Shown: positions 27,096 to 36,795, counted from the first letter of the stretch. The stretch: 64,000 bases of DNA from CAMYOC01 sp963704875 (GCA_963704875.1 CAVPIA010000006.1:186001-250000), one strand, 5' to 3'. Translations and numbers: made by a program. Notes: generated by a model from the sequence alone, not told the origin.

Positions 27096-27694
27096 TCATC
27101 CTTCTCCGATTTCATCTTGACTAACCGCACCCGGTCCTTGGCACGGACCGCAACCTGACGCGCTACATCCTGCACCTTGAGCCCGGGACGGCGTCGCATG
27201 GTCAGAGAGATCGCAGCGACGATGGCCACCAGCAGAATGACCGCAGCCAGTTCGAACGGGTACATGTACACCGTATACAGCTGGCTGCCAAGCATCTCGG
27301 TATTGCTGAAATCGGACGCTGCCCGCGCCGGTGCCTGCAGGAAATTCAATTCCTGGGTGCGGGCCCAGACCACGTATCCGAGCATAGCTACAATTAACAT
27401 TACAAGACCGATGCCTAAAGGCGCATAGCGGGTAAATCCCCCCCTCGCCTGCTCGACTTTGACGTCCAGCATCATCACTACAAACAGGAACAGCACCATC
27501 ACCGCGCCGACATAAACCAGCACCAGCACTATGGCCAGGAACTCTGCTTCCAGCAGCATCCACAGGAAGGCGCTGGTTACGAACGCCAGCACCAGCGACA
27601 TCGCGGAATGGACCGGGTTACGGGCGGTTATCACACCGATCGCGGCCAGCAGCAGCACGCCGCCAAACACGTAAAAGATGATTGCTTCTGTCAC
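27092..27694 (-). CDS. nuoJ: NADH-quinone oxidoreductase subunit J
   Basis: NuoJ is a five-helix membrane subunit of complex I at the proton-channel junction. The 200 residues start with GTG at 27694 and include ARNPVHSAMSLVLAFVTSAFLWMLLEAEFLAIVLVLVYVGAVMVLFLFVVMML, the usual core; the C-terminal 35 residues are basic and cytoplasmic (KDRVRLVKMKSEKDE). Confidence 0.97.
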   Translation of the reverse strand: MTEAIIFYVFGGVLLLAAIGVITARNPVHSAMSLVLAFVTSAFLWMLLEAEFLAIVLVLVYVGAVMVLFLFVVMMLDVKVEQARGGFTRYAPLGIGLVMLIVAMLGYVVWARTQELNFLQAPARAASDFSNTEMLGSQLYTVYMYPFELAAVILLVAIVAAISLTMRRRPGLKVQDVARQVAVRAKDRVRLVKMKSEKDE

Positions 27695-27725
27695 TGTGGC
27701 GCCTTGTCGGGTGCTTGCATGGTGA

Positions 27726-28235
27726 TCACCGGTAGGCTGCGTCCGCGGCCTTGTCGGCTGCGATCATCGCCTCATAGCGATCGCCGATCGCCAGCAACTT
27801 CTGTTTGGTCAGAATATTCTCGCCGCGATTCTCCATGTGGTACTCGTGGATCCGCGTCTCAACGATGGCGTCGACCGGACATGCTTCTTCGCAGAAGCCG
27901 CAATAAATGCACTTGAACAGGTCAATGTCGTATCGGGTGGTCCGTCGGGTGCCATCATCCGCCACGTCGCTTTCGATGGTGATCGCCAGCGCCGGACACA
28001 CGGCCTCGCACAATTTACAGGCGATACATCGTTCCTCGCCGTTTGCATAACGTCGCTGCGCATGGATACCGCGAAACCGGGGCGATTGCGGTGTCTTCTC
28101 TTCCGGATACATGATCGTGACCTTGCGCACGAACAGGTTGCGCAGGGTCAGCCACAGACCTTGCAACAGCTCTGTCAGGAAGAAGGTTTTGAAAAGACTT
28201 CTGATCACCTTGCCATCACCGCTCAGTCGAACCAT
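27726..28235 (-). CDS. nuoI: NADH-quinone oxidoreductase subunit I
   Basis: NuoI carries iron-sulfur clusters N6a and N6b of complex I. Two ferredoxin motifs are visible: CIACKLCEAVCP and CIYCGFCEEACPVDAI. The 169 residues begin with an amphipathic helix (SLFKTFFLTELLQGLWLTLRNLF). The start at 28235 overlaps nuoH by 13 bases; a slightly later start is possible. Confidence 0.97.
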   Translation of the reverse strand: MVRLSGDGKVIRSLFKTFFLTELLQGLWLTLRNLFVRKVTIMYPEEKTPQSPRFRGIHAQRRYANGEERCIACKLCEAVCPALAITIESDVADDGTRRTTRYDIDLFKCIYCGFCEEACPVDAIVETRIHEYHMENRGENILTKQKLLAIGDRYEAMIAADKAADAAYR

Positions 28236-29269
28236 GGACCGACATTAAACGCCACCATTACGCCCTCGACCGCAAGCCAGACGATGGTCACAGGGATAAA
28301 TATCTTCCAACCCAGACGCATGATCTGGTCATAGCGATAACGCGGAAACGTTGCCCGAAACCAGAGGAAGCAGAACAGGAAGAACGACAACTTGAGCGCA
28401 AACCAGAAAAACCCGCTGGCGCCGAGGAAGGTATCGCCGATCAGTGGCCAGCCCTGGAATGGCGACAACCAGCCACCGAAGAAGAAGCTCGTGGTCAGCG
28501 CAGCGATGAGGATGATATTGGCGTATTCGGCGAGGAAGAACACCGCGAACGCCATGCCGGAATATTCGACATGGAAACCGGCAACGATTTCCGACTCGCC
28601 CTCGGCCACGTCAAATGGCGCGCGGTTGGTCTCCGCGACACCTGAGATAAAGTAGACCAGGAACAAGGGCAGCAAGGGCAGCCAGAACCAGTGCAGAAAG
28701 CTGCCTGACTGCGATTCGATAATAACGCCGAGATTGAGACTGCCACCGGCCATCAGCACGCCTACCAGGGCGAACCCCATCGCGATCTCATAAGCGACGA
28801 TCTGCGCCGCCGAGCGCATTGCGCCAAGCAGCGCATATTTTGAGTTCGATGCCCAGCCGGCCAGGATCACGCCATACACCCCAAGCGAGGTCAGCGCGAG
28901 CACATACAAGACGCCGGCGTTGATATCCGCGAGCACGAATTCCGGACTGACCGGGATCACCGCCCAGGTCGCGAACGCGGGCACGATAGACAGGATCGGA
29001 GCGATGACGAACAGGAAGCGATTGGCGTTCGCCGGGACCACCACTTCCTTGAGCAACAGTTTGATGACATCGGCAAATGGCTGCAGCAGACCCTTGTAGC
29101 CGACCCGATTGGGTCCGACGCGGTTCTGGATATAGCCAATGATTTTGCGTTCGGCATAAGTCAGGTAAGCGACCGACAGGATCAACGGCACCAGGACCAG
29201 CACGATCTTGCTGGTGATCTGCGCTGCCTGAGGCAGCGAGTTCCACAAGGTGACCAAGGACTCGATCAT
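28223..29269 (-). CDS. nuoH: NADH-quinone oxidoreductase subunit H
   Basis: NuoH is the eight-helix membrane subunit that forms the quinone chamber with NuoB and NuoD. Markers are AERKIIGYIQNRVGPNRVGYKGLLQPFADVIKLLLKE and AETNRAPFDVAEGESEIVAGFHVEYSG. ATG at 29269 overlaps the nuoG stop (ATGA); a GTG two codons earlier is possible. 348 residues. Confidence 0.98.
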   Translation of the reverse strand: MIESLVTLWNSLPQAAQITSKIVLVLVPLILSVAYLTYAERKIIGYIQNRVGPNRVGYKGLLQPFADVIKLLLKEVVVPANANRFLFVIAPILSIVPAFATWAVIPVSPEFVLADINAGVLYVLALTSLGVYGVILAGWASNSKYALLGAMRSAAQIVAYEIAMGFALVGVLMAGGSLNLGVIIESQSGSFLHWFWLPLLPLFLVYFISGVAETNRAPFDVAEGESEIVAGFHVEYSGMAFAVFFLAEYANIILIAALTTSFFFGGWLSPFQGWPLIGDTFLGASGFFWFALKLSFFLFCFLWFRATFPRYRYDQIMRLGWKIFIPVTIVWLAVEGVMVAFNVGPWFD

Positions 29270-31449
29270 GACCACTCCCGCCGTCGTACGGCGAGACCAT
29301 CACGACTCGCCTGCAGCGGCGCTGATCGGCGGACCAGCGGATCGATGTCATACATCGGCACTCGCTCGAGCACTTGCTCGGTCGCGCCGGTTGCCAGGTC
29401 GGAACTGGAACCGGATGGCGCGTCCGTCACCGGCTCGCGGTCCAGTTTCGCCTTCAACTCATCGCGCACGGCGGCGCTGTTCGGGTAATCGAACCCCTCA
29501 AACCCGGCGAGATTGCCAAGCACCCGGAGGATCTTCCAGCCGGGTCGGCTCTCACCCAGGGGCCGCGCCACGCCTTCGACGCTCTGCCAGCGACCCTCGC
29601 CATTAACATAGGTACCCGAGGTCTCGGCAAAGGTGCCCGCCGGGAGCAGGACCCGCGCATATTCACGCATGGTGTCACTGACAAACGGCGTCACGCAGGC
29701 AACAAAGCGGGCCTCTGCAAGCACCGCCAGCACATCCTGACCGGCCGCCGTATCCAGCTCCGCTTCGATCCCGAACAGCAGATAGGCCCGCAGCGCCTTG
29801 GTAAGCATGGCGCCGGCATCAAGGCCCGGTCTGGCCACCGGCTCAGCAGCGGCCTGGCGGTGTGGCAACAGTCCGGCCAACGCTGCGCCGGCCGCGTTGC
29901 CACCCTCCGTGATGAACCCGAAGGTGCTGCCGGTGGTCGCCGCAATAGCACCAACCAGGGACCGCAAGCGGCCGAACTCGGGATGTCGCCCGCTGAGCTG
30001 GCCCAGCAGTATGTGGGGCCGCGCCGCGCCCTCGAAGATACGCGCGATTTCACGGTGCCGGGGCTCCACGACGGCTGCACGCAGCATGCCCTCGAGACCT
30101 GACTCGGGACCAGGTTTGACCTCAAGCGCCGCAGCGACCGCAGCCAGTTCGGCTACCAGAGCAGACGGTCGGACAACTGCCGACGCCGCGAGTGGGAACA
30201 ATACGTCCGGCTCATCGAGCCCGATACTGGCGACGCGGGCGCCGGCAACCGCCGCCTTGCGTACCCGGTGGCCCAGCATCGGTGCCTCACGACGGATATC
30301 CGACCCGATCAGCAGTATTCCATCCGCTGCTTCCAGCCCGGTCAGCGAAATTCCCAGCGAAGGGAATGCGGGATCAGCCTGCTGATCCGAGAAATCGGTT
30401 CGCCTTAGGCGGTGATCAAGATTCTCGCTGCCGAATCCGCGGCCGAGTCGCGCCAGAAGATATGCCTCCTCGAGCGTCACGGACGGCCCCGCAAGCATAC
30501 CCAACGCAGAGCCCGCGCTATCGCCGGTGGCATTGCGGATACCGTCGACGACTGCGCGCAACGCCGTGGCCCAGTCGACCTGGCGCCAGGTGTCGCCATC
30601 CTTGATCTCCGGCGACAGCAGCCGGTCCTCCGAATAGATGCCTTCGTAACTGAAACGGTCGCGATCGGAGATCCAGGTTTCGTTTATCTCGTCATTGGCG
30701 CGCGGCACGATGCGCATCACGCGGCCGCGACGGACATGGGCAAACAGATTGGATCCCACGCAATCATGTGGCGAGACGGTTTCCTGCTGCGTCATCTCCC
30801 AGGACCGTGCCTGATAGCGGAACGGCTTGCTGTTGAGCGCGCCTACCGGACACAGATCGATCACGTTGCCCGACAATTCGTGATCCAGACCCTCACCGAC
30901 AAAGCTTGCGACTTCGGTGTGCTCGCCGCGTCCGATGGTGCCCAATTGCTGGACGCCGGCGACTTCCGCGCCGAAACGAACACAACGTGTGCAGTAGATA
31001 CAGCGCGTCATGTCGGTGGATACCAGCGGGCCGATATCCCGGTCTTTGATCACGCGCTTGCGCTCGGTATAACGGGAGGCATCACGGCCAAAGCCCATCG
31101 CCAGATCCTGCAGTTCGCATTCCCCGCCCTGATCGCAGATCGGGCAATCCAGCGGGTGATTGATCAGCAGGAATTCCATCGTTGCTTTCTGCGCGGCTCT
31201 GGCGCGATCCGAGCGGGTAAAGATCTTCATACCCTCGGCGACCGGCGTGGCGCAGGCGGGCAAAGGCTTCGGTACTTTTTCAACTTCAACCAGGCACATC
31301 CGGCAGTTTGCCGCGATGCTGAGTTTTTCGTGGTAACAAAAACGCGGCACATAAGTGTCGATGGCATCGGTGACTTCGATGATCATCTGACCCTTGCGCG
31401 CGGTACGCGGCACCCCGTCAATTTCAATGTTGACGATGTCGTCGCTCAT
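29266..31449 (-). CDS. nuoG: NADH-quinone oxidoreductase subunit G
   Basis: NuoG is the large peripheral subunit with the 2Fe-2S cluster N1b and 4Fe-4S clusters N4 and N5. Cluster ligands appear in PRFCYHEKLSIAANCRMC, HPLDCPICDQGGECELQ and CIYCTRCVRF, followed by a molybdopterin-oxidoreductase-like C-terminal region that is divergent. The start MSDDIVNIEIDG at 31449 is chosen; the frame is open to 31527 but that part overlaps nuoF. 727 residues. Confidence 0.97.
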   Translation of the reverse strand: MSDDIVNIEIDGVPRTARKGQMIIEVTDAIDTYVPRFCYHEKLSIAANCRMCLVEVEKVPKPLPACATPVAEGMKIFTRSDRARAAQKATMEFLLINHPLDCPICDQGGECELQDLAMGFGRDASRYTERKRVIKDRDIGPLVSTDMTRCIYCTRCVRFGAEVAGVQQLGTIGRGEHTEVASFVGEGLDHELSGNVIDLCPVGALNSKPFRYQARSWEMTQQETVSPHDCVGSNLFAHVRRGRVMRIVPRANDEINETWISDRDRFSYEGIYSEDRLLSPEIKDGDTWRQVDWATALRAVVDGIRNATGDSAGSALGMLAGPSVTLEEAYLLARLGRGFGSENLDHRLRRTDFSDQQADPAFPSLGISLTGLEAADGILLIGSDIRREAPMLGHRVRKAAVAGARVASIGLDEPDVLFPLAASAVVRPSALVAELAAVAAALEVKPGPESGLEGMLRAAVVEPRHREIARIFEGAARPHILLGQLSGRHPEFGRLRSLVGAIAATTGSTFGFITEGGNAAGAALAGLLPHRQAAAEPVARPGLDAGAMLTKALRAYLLFGIEAELDTAAGQDVLAVLAEARFVACVTPFVSDTMREYARVLLPAGTFAETSGTYVNGEGRWQSVEGVARPLGESRPGWKILRVLGNLAGFEGFDYPNSAAVRDELKAKLDREPVTDAPSGSSSDLATGATEQVLERVPMYDIDPLVRRSAPLQASRDGLAVRRREWS

Positions 31450-31480
31450 GACGTTTCCATTAACAAAATCCCTGACCTGA

Positions 31481-32779
31481 TCATGCTGCGCGAGCGCCGT
31501 CGTTGCCGACCAGACTGCGTCCGCCATGCTCGATCATGTACAAAAACTCATCGCGAAAATGCTTGATAAAGCTCTGCACAGGCCAGGCAGCGGCATCGCC
31601 AAAAGCACAGATCGTGTGTCCTTCGATGTTGCGGGAGACGCTGTCAAGCATGTCCAGATCTTCCGCCTTGCCTTTCCCGTCCAGGATCCTGCATACCACG
31701 CGGTTCATCCACCCGGTACCTTCCCGGCACGGGGTGCACTGGCCGCAGGACTCGGCATAGTAAAATCGGGTTACGCGTTCCAGAACTTTGACCATACAGG
31801 TGGTTTCATCCATCACCATCACCGCGCCGGAACCAAACATCGAACCCGCGTCGCGCAGCGCATCGAAGTCCATATTGGTCTGCAGGATGATCTCGCCCGG
31901 CAGCACTCTGGCGGAAGATCCGCCTGGAATAACCGCCTTCAAGGCACGGCCCTTCCAGACTCCGCCCGCCAACTCGAGCAAATCCGCGAACGGGATACCG
32001 AGTCCGACTTCGTAGTTGCCTGGACGCTCGACGTGTCCGGAAACCGAGAAGATCGCGGTGCCGCCCGAACCGGCAACCCCGAGTCCTGCAAATTTTTCCG
32101 GACCATCACGCATGATCGCCGGGATCGAGGCGAAGGTCTGCGTGTTATTAATGGTGGTCGGCTTGCCGTAGAGGCCGAAATTGGCCGGAAACGGCGGTTT
32201 GAAACGCGGTTTGCCCTGCTTACCCTCGAGCGACTCCAGCAAGGCGGTCTCTTCGCCACAGATGTACGCGCCGGCTCCGACAAATGTGTAAAGGTCGAAA
32301 TCCACGCCTGAACCCAGCAGATTCTTGCCCAGAAGACCGGCTTCATAGGCTTCTGCCACCGCGGCCTCGAAGCGCGGCACGGGTTCATCAATAAACTCGC
32401 CGCGGATGTAGTTGTAGCCCACCGTCGCGCCCATCGCATGCGCGCCGATAGCCATGCCTTCAATAACGGCGTGCGGGTTGTAACGCAGGATGTCGCGGTC
32501 ATGACAGGTGCCAGGTTCGCTCTCATCCGAGTTACAGACTACGTATTTCTGCCCAGGTGCCTGACGCGGCATAAAACTCCACTTCAGACCGGTGGGGAAT
32601 CCGGCGCCACCGCGTCCGCGCAAACCGGACGCCTTGACTGTCTCGATAATCGACTCGGGCGAAACCGGCTCCTCAAGCACTCGTCGCCAGGCCTGGTAGC
32701 CGCCAAGCTCCAGGTAACGCTCCAGCGTCCAGGGCTGCTCACAGCCCAGCGTGGAATAGCATGTGGCATTGAGTTGCAT
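31481..32779 (-). CDS. nuoF: NADH-quinone oxidoreductase subunit F
   Basis: NuoF binds NADH, FMN and cluster N3, the electron entry of complex I. The 432 residues contain the NADH/FMN loop GLRGRGGAGFPTGLKWSF, the AYICGEETALLESLEGKQG segment and the cluster ligands in ESCGQCTPCREGTGW. It follows nuoE by 6 bases. Confidence 0.98.
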   Translation of the reverse strand: MQLNATCYSTLGCEQPWTLERYLELGGYQAWRRVLEEPVSPESIIETVKASGLRGRGGAGFPTGLKWSFMPRQAPGQKYVVCNSDESEPGTCHDRDILRYNPHAVIEGMAIGAHAMGATVGYNYIRGEFIDEPVPRFEAAVAEAYEAGLLGKNLLGSGVDFDLYTFVGAGAYICGEETALLESLEGKQGKPRFKPPFPANFGLYGKPTTINNTQTFASIPAIMRDGPEKFAGLGVAGSGGTAIFSVSGHVERPGNYEVGLGIPFADLLELAGGVWKGRALKAVIPGGSSARVLPGEIILQTNMDFDALRDAGSMFGSGAVMVMDETTCMVKVLERVTRFYYAESCGQCTPCREGTGWMNRVVCRILDGKGKAEDLDMLDSVSRNIEGHTICAFGDAAAWPVQSFIKHFRDEFLYMIEHGGRSLVGNDGARAA

Positions 32780-32785
32780 TCAGCT

Positions 32786-33289
32786 CTACTCCAGCTCGTC
32801 CAGAATCCGGTCCACATCGGCGGTGGTCAGATTCTCGAAATAGCGATGATCCACCATCATCATCGGCGCGCCGCAGCAAGCGGCCAGACATTCTTCTTCG
32901 CGTTTGAGAAAAATACGTCCGTCCGGGGTGCTCTCGCCGGTACGGATCGCCAGCTTGTTTTCTATATGCGCAACCAGTTCCTCTGCGCCTCGCAGCATGC
33001 AGGACACGTTGGTGCACACGGATACGCTATGGCGACCGACCGGCCGCGTCTCGAACATCGAATAAAACGTGGCGATCTCATACACCTGGATCGACGGCAG
33101 ATCGAGATATTCCGCCACGGCCTCGATCAGTTCCGGGGTCAGATAGCCATCATTCTCATGCTGCGCCGCGCGCAATCCGGCGATAACCGCGGAACGCTGA
33201 CGGCCCTCGGGAAATCTGCCGATCCAGTGATCGAGTTCTTCCCTGACATGCTCAGACAGCGCGGCAGCAGTTTCTTGCCTGGCTTCCAT
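32786..33289 (-). CDS. nuoE: NADH-quinone oxidoreductase subunit E
   Basis: NuoE carries the 2Fe-2S cluster N1a. The 167-residue product has the ligands in CTNVSC and CLAACCGAP and the typical VYEIATFYSMFETRPVG segment. The start overlaps the nuoD stop by one base (TGATG). Confidence 0.98.
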   Translation of the reverse strand: MEARQETAAALSEHVREELDHWIGRFPEGRQRSAVIAGLRAAQHENDGYLTPELIEAVAEYLDLPSIQVYEIATFYSMFETRPVGRHSVSVCTNVSCMLRGAEELVAHIENKLAIRTGESTPDGRIFLKREEECLAACCGAPMMMVDHRYFENLTTADVDRILDELE

Positions 33290-34542
33290 CAGCGATCTAC
33301 CTCGCCAAATACAATATCCTGGGTCCCGATGACCGCAACCACGTCGGCCAGCATATGACCGCGGACCATCTCATCCATCGCTGAAATATGGACAAAGCCC
33401 GGTGCCCGGATCTTTACCCGGTATGGCTTGTTGGCTCCATCGGATACCAGATAAACGCCGAATTCGCCCTTCGGATGTTCGACTGCTGCATAGGCCTCGC
33501 CAGCAGGCACGCAATAACCTTCTGTGAACAGCTTGAAATGATGGATAAGCGATTCCATGTCGTCTTTCATATCGAAACGGCCCGGCGGCACCACTTTGTA
33601 GTCCCCTGCGATTACCGGGCCGGGATTCTCCCGCAGCCAGGTGACACATTGACGAATGATCCGGTTCGACTGGCGCAGTTCCTCTACCCTCACCAGATAG
33701 CGGTCGTAGCAATCTCCGTTGACGCCGACCGGGATATCAAACTCGAGCTGGTCATAAACCTCATAAGGCTGCTTCCTGCGCAGGTCCCATTCCACGCCGG
33801 AACCACGCAGCATCGGACCGGTGAATCCCAGCGCTATCGCCCGCTCCGGCGACACCACGCCGATATTGACCGTGCGCTGTTTCCAGATCCGGTTGTCCGT
33901 GAGCAGAGTCTCGTAGTCATCCACGCAAGCCGGGAAACGCTCGGTGAAGTCTTCGATAAAGTCGAGCAAGGTTCCCTCGCGGCGGGAGTTGAGTCGCTGC
34001 AGGTCTTTCTTGCTGCGAAATCGCGAAGGCTGATACCTGGGCATCACATCGGGAAGATCGCGGTAGACACCGCCCGGGCGATAGTAGGTCGCGTGCATCC
34101 GCGTCCCGGAGACCGCCTCGTAACAGTCCATCAGGTCCTCACGCTCCCGGAAGCAGTACAGGAACATGGTCATGGCGCCTATATCCAGCCCATGCGCCCC
34201 CAACCACATCAGGTGGTTCAGGATCCGCGTGATCTCATCAAACATGACGCGGATATAGCGGGCGCGGATGGGCACTTCGACACCGAGCATCTTTTCGATC
34301 GCCATCACGTAGCCATGCTCGTTGCACATCATGGAGACGTAGTCCAGGCGATCCATATAGCCGATGGACTGGTTGTATGGCTTGCTCTCAGCGAGTTTCT
34401 CGGTGCCACGATGCAGCAGCCCCACGTGGGGATCCGCCTTGGTGATCACCTCGCCATCCATCTCCAGCACCAGGCGCAGCACACCGTGGGCCGCCGGATG
34501 CTGGGGACCGAAGTTCAGCGTGAAATTCTGAATCTCAGCCAC
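33289..34542 (-). CDS. nuoD: NADH-quinone oxidoreductase subunit D
   Basis: NuoD forms the quinone site with NuoB. The frame extends upstream to 34578, but the conserved start is GTG at 34542 (AEIQNFTLNFGPQHPAAHGVLRLVLEMDGE), overlapping the nuoC stop by 8 bases. The 417 residues include the LLHRGTEKLAESKPYNQSIGYMDRLDYVSMMCNEH block. In E. coli this is fused to nuoC; here the genes are separate. Confidence 0.98.
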   Translation of the reverse strand: MAEIQNFTLNFGPQHPAAHGVLRLVLEMDGEVITKADPHVGLLHRGTEKLAESKPYNQSIGYMDRLDYVSMMCNEHGYVMAIEKMLGVEVPIRARYIRVMFDEITRILNHLMWLGAHGLDIGAMTMFLYCFREREDLMDCYEAVSGTRMHATYYRPGGVYRDLPDVMPRYQPSRFRSKKDLQRLNSRREGTLLDFIEDFTERFPACVDDYETLLTDNRIWKQRTVNIGVVSPERAIALGFTGPMLRGSGVEWDLRRKQPYEVYDQLEFDIPVGVNGDCYDRYLVRVEELRQSNRIIRQCVTWLRENPGPVIAGDYKVVPPGRFDMKDDMESLIHHFKLFTEGYCVPAGEAYAAVEHPKGEFGVYLVSDGANKPYRVKIRAPGFVHISAMDEMVRGHMLADVVAVIGTQDIVFGEVDR

Positions 34543-35242
34543 CGGCTGCGCCCTCCGGGTGCTGTTCCTGCTGCGCATCCGGGCCCGTGTCTTCCCGGAT
34601 CACGCGGGCCACCAGTGTGCGGGGCTCGATCGACACCGGTTGGTATACCACCCGGCCCTTCTCCGGGTCGTAGCGCACTTCGACATGGCCGATCAACGGG
34701 AAATCCTTGCGGAACGGGTGACCAATAAAACCGTAATCGGTAAGCAATCGGCGCAGGTCCGGATGACCGACAAACAGAATGCCGAACAAATCGAATGCTT
34801 CTCGCTCAAACCAATTCGCCGACGGCCAGATGTCGACCACCGAGTCGATCATTGGCGGCTCCTGGTCGCTGGCGAAGGTACGCAAACGCAAGCGTGCATT
34901 CTGGCTCAGGGACAACAGGTGATAGACGACGGCAAAACGTCGTTGCGGAGGCTGCCCGTCATCATCCTGGCGGAAAGCGCGGCTGACGCCGCGGCTAAAG
35001 CCCGAGGCTGTGGCTGAATCGGTCTTCCACTCAGCCTGCCCGTAGCTCAGATAGTCGACGCCGCACAGGTCCACCAGCATCTCGAAGCCGAAATCGTCTC
35101 TCAACTCGCGGCCTACATCGAGCAAATGCTCACGGCCGAGTTCCAGCGTCAGCTCACCGCAGATGCTGGCAACCACTTCAACCCGGTCGCCAAACCGGTC
35201 TTGCAGGCTTGCCCTTATGGCTTCTAGGCGTGGTGACATCAA
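34535..35242 (-). CDS. nuoC: NADH-quinone oxidoreductase subunit C
   Basis: NuoC is a peripheral subunit without cofactors. The 235 residues carry the signature EREAFDLFGILFVGHPDLRRLLTDYGF. A less common insertion of about 35 residues (SATASGFSRGVSRAFRQDDDGQPPQ) precedes the VVYHLLSL strand. The C-terminal tail after DPEKGRVVYQPV is rich in D and Q. Confidence 0.97.
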   Translation of the reverse strand: MMSPRLEAIRASLQDRFGDRVEVVASICGELTLELGREHLLDVGRELRDDFGFEMLVDLCGVDYLSYGQAEWKTDSATASGFSRGVSRAFRQDDDGQPPQRRFAVVYHLLSLSQNARLRLRTFASDQEPPMIDSVVDIWPSANWFEREAFDLFGILFVGHPDLRRLLTDYGFIGHPFRKDFPLIGHVEVRYDPEKGRVVYQPVSIEPRTLVARVIREDTGPDAQQEQHPEGAAGG

Positions 35243-35249
35243 TCAGGTC

Positions 35250-35765
35250 TCAGCGCGCGATCGTATGCGTGCGGCGGATCTTCTTCTGCAACTGGATGAT
35301 TCCGTACAACAGAGCCTCTGCTGTCGGCGGGCATCCGGGTACATAAACATCTACCGGTACGATTCGATCGCAGCCGCGAACGACCGAATACGAGTAATGG
35401 TAATAGCCTCCACCGTTGGCGCAGGAGCCCATGGAAATGACCCATCTCGGCTCGGCCATCTGGTCATAGACCTTGCGCAAAGCCGGAGCCATTTTGTTTA
35501 CCAGCGTGCCCGCCACGATCATCACATCGGATTGACGCGGGCTGGGCCGGAAGATGATCCCGAAACGATCCAGATCGTAACGGGCCGCGCCAGCCTGCAT
35601 CATTTCGACCGCGCAGCAGGCGAGTCCGAACGTCATCGGCCACATGGAACCGGTGCGGGCCCAATTGACTAACTGGTCCAGCCTGGCGGTGACAATCCCG
35701 GCTTCTCCGCTCTTGCTCGCCGGAGCCGCAGCCTGGGATTCGCTGGCATTGGCGCTCAATCCCAT
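35250..35765 (-). CDS. nuoB: NADH-quinone oxidoreductase subunit B
   Basis: NuoB holds cluster N2, which passes electrons to quinone. Cluster ligands are in GLACCAVEMMQ and GSCANGGGYYHYSYSVVRGCDRIVPVDVYVPGCPP. ATG at 35765 with AAGGGGG upstream is chosen over an in-frame start at 35786 that lies deeper in nuoA; it still overlaps nuoA by 10 bases. 171 residues. Confidence 0.98.
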   Translation of the reverse strand: MGLSANASESQAAAPASKSGEAGIVTARLDQLVNWARTGSMWPMTFGLACCAVEMMQAGAARYDLDRFGIIFRPSPRQSDVMIVAGTLVNKMAPALRKVYDQMAEPRWVISMGSCANGGGYYHYSYSVVRGCDRIVPVDVYVPGCPPTAEALLYGIIQLQKKIRRTHTIAR

Positions 35766-36112
35766 TCCAGCGCCCCCTTCTTCCACTCATAGATAAAGCC
35801 GACGACCAGGATGGCGAGGAATACGGCCATGGACAGCAGGCCAAACAGCCCGATCTGATCCAGCGAGACCGCCCACGGGAACAGGAAGGCGATCTCAAGA
35901 TCAAAAATGATGAACAGGATGGCTACCAGGTAGTAGCGGACGTCGAACTTGATCCGTGAATCCTCGAACGCTTCAAAGCCGCATTCATAAGCGGACAGCT
36001 TTTCGGCATCCGGTCGGCGAGGGCCCAGGATGAAACCCAGAGAGACAAGAAGCAGGCCGAGGACCGTGGCGATAGCGAGAAATATCAATATCGGGAGATA
36101 GTTCTCAAGCAT
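35756..36112 (-). CDS. nuoA: NADH-quinone oxidoreductase subunit A
   Basis: NuoA is a three-helix membrane subunit of complex I and first gene of the operon. The 118 residues contain the motif KLSAYECGFEAFEDSRIKFDVRYYLVAILFIIFDLEIAFLFPWAV. Upstream lie a promoter-like sequence and the tRNA-Leu gene. Confidence 0.98.
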   Translation of the reverse strand: MLENYLPILIFLAIATVLGLLLVSLGFILGPRRPDAEKLSAYECGFEAFEDSRIKFDVRYYLVAILFIIFDLEIAFLFPWAVSLDQIGLFGLLSMAVFLAILVVGFIYEWKKGALEWD

Positions 36113-36189
36113 GAAGAATCCTCTGGCTGGCCTCCGGCCGCGGCTACAGAACCGCAGATCCGCGATCGGCCGACGACTAAATCCCCATT

Positions 36190-36212
36190 ATTCTACCAGC
36201 ACCGGCGCACGA
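36190..36212 (-). promoter_or_regulatory. Possible nuo promoter, extended -10 type
   Basis: On the minus strand TGGTAGAAT gives TAGAAT (36195-36190) with the TG of an extended -10. The -35 region is weak (TCGATT at 16 bases). It stands about 80 bases before the nuoA start, in the only spacer between tRNA-Leu and nuoA. Confidence 0.35.
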
Positions 36213-36263
36213 ATCGACGTCAAAAAAACGGAATCGTTGTAGCTGGCCATATTCGGCAAAATC

Positions 36264-36348
36264 TGGTGCGGATGGCCGGACTCGAACCGGCACGGCTTGC
36301 GCCACTGCCCCCTCAAGACAGCGTGTCTACCAATTCCACCACATCCGC
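36264..36348 (-). tRNA. tRNA-Leu (GAG)
   Basis: An 85-nt class II tRNA with long variable arm and encoded CCA. Acceptor stem GCGGATG/CATCCGC, D loop AATTGGTAGAC, anticodon loop TTGAGGG giving GAG (reads CUC/CUU), T arm GGTTCGAGTCC. In E. coli the leuU gene also follows secG. Confidence 0.97.
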
Positions 36349-36382
36349 AGGAACTGTTGGCCGGCGCCGTTGCGCCGGCAAA

Positions 36383-36784
36383 TCACTCTTCCCCAGTCCC
36401 GGAGGACTCCGAGGCACCATCGCCAAGCACTTCCTGATCGGGAAGCGCAGGCAGCTGCAGGTCGTCATCCGGTAACAGCAATCCCGGGATCTGATCCGCG
36501 GATTCCTCTATGACCGGCACCGTTTCAAGCACGCTGACCGGACCTTCGCGCTGGCCGGCCAGATAGGCCAGACCCAGACTGGTGAAAAAGAACAATGTCG
36601 CCAGCACCGCCGTCGTGTGGCTGAGGAAAGAAGCGGAGCCCTGAGCACCGAAAACAGTACCGGAAGCGCCAGAGCCAAAGGCGGCGCCCGCCTCTGCGCC
36701 CTTGCCCCGCTGCAGCAGCACCAGCGCTATCAGCCCGGCCGCCAGGAGCACATGAATAATCGTGACTATGGTTTGCAGCATCAT
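36383..36784 (-). CDS. secG: Protein-export membrane protein SecG
   Basis: SecG is the small auxiliary subunit of the SecYEG translocon. The 133 residues have two membrane helices (TIIHVLLAAGLIALVLLQRG; TTAVLATLFFFTSLGLAYLAG) around the conserved AGAAFGSGASGTVFGAQGSASFL loop. The C-terminal 55 residues are acidic and variable. It follows tpiA by 11 bases. Confidence 0.96.
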   Translation of the reverse strand: MMLQTIVTIIHVLLAAGLIALVLLQRGKGAEAGAAFGSGASGTVFGAQGSASFLSHTTAVLATLFFFTSLGLAYLAGQREGPVSVLETVPVIEESADQIPGLLLPDDDLQLPALPDQEVLGDGASESSGTGEE

Positions 36785-36795
36785 GTTGATTTGAC

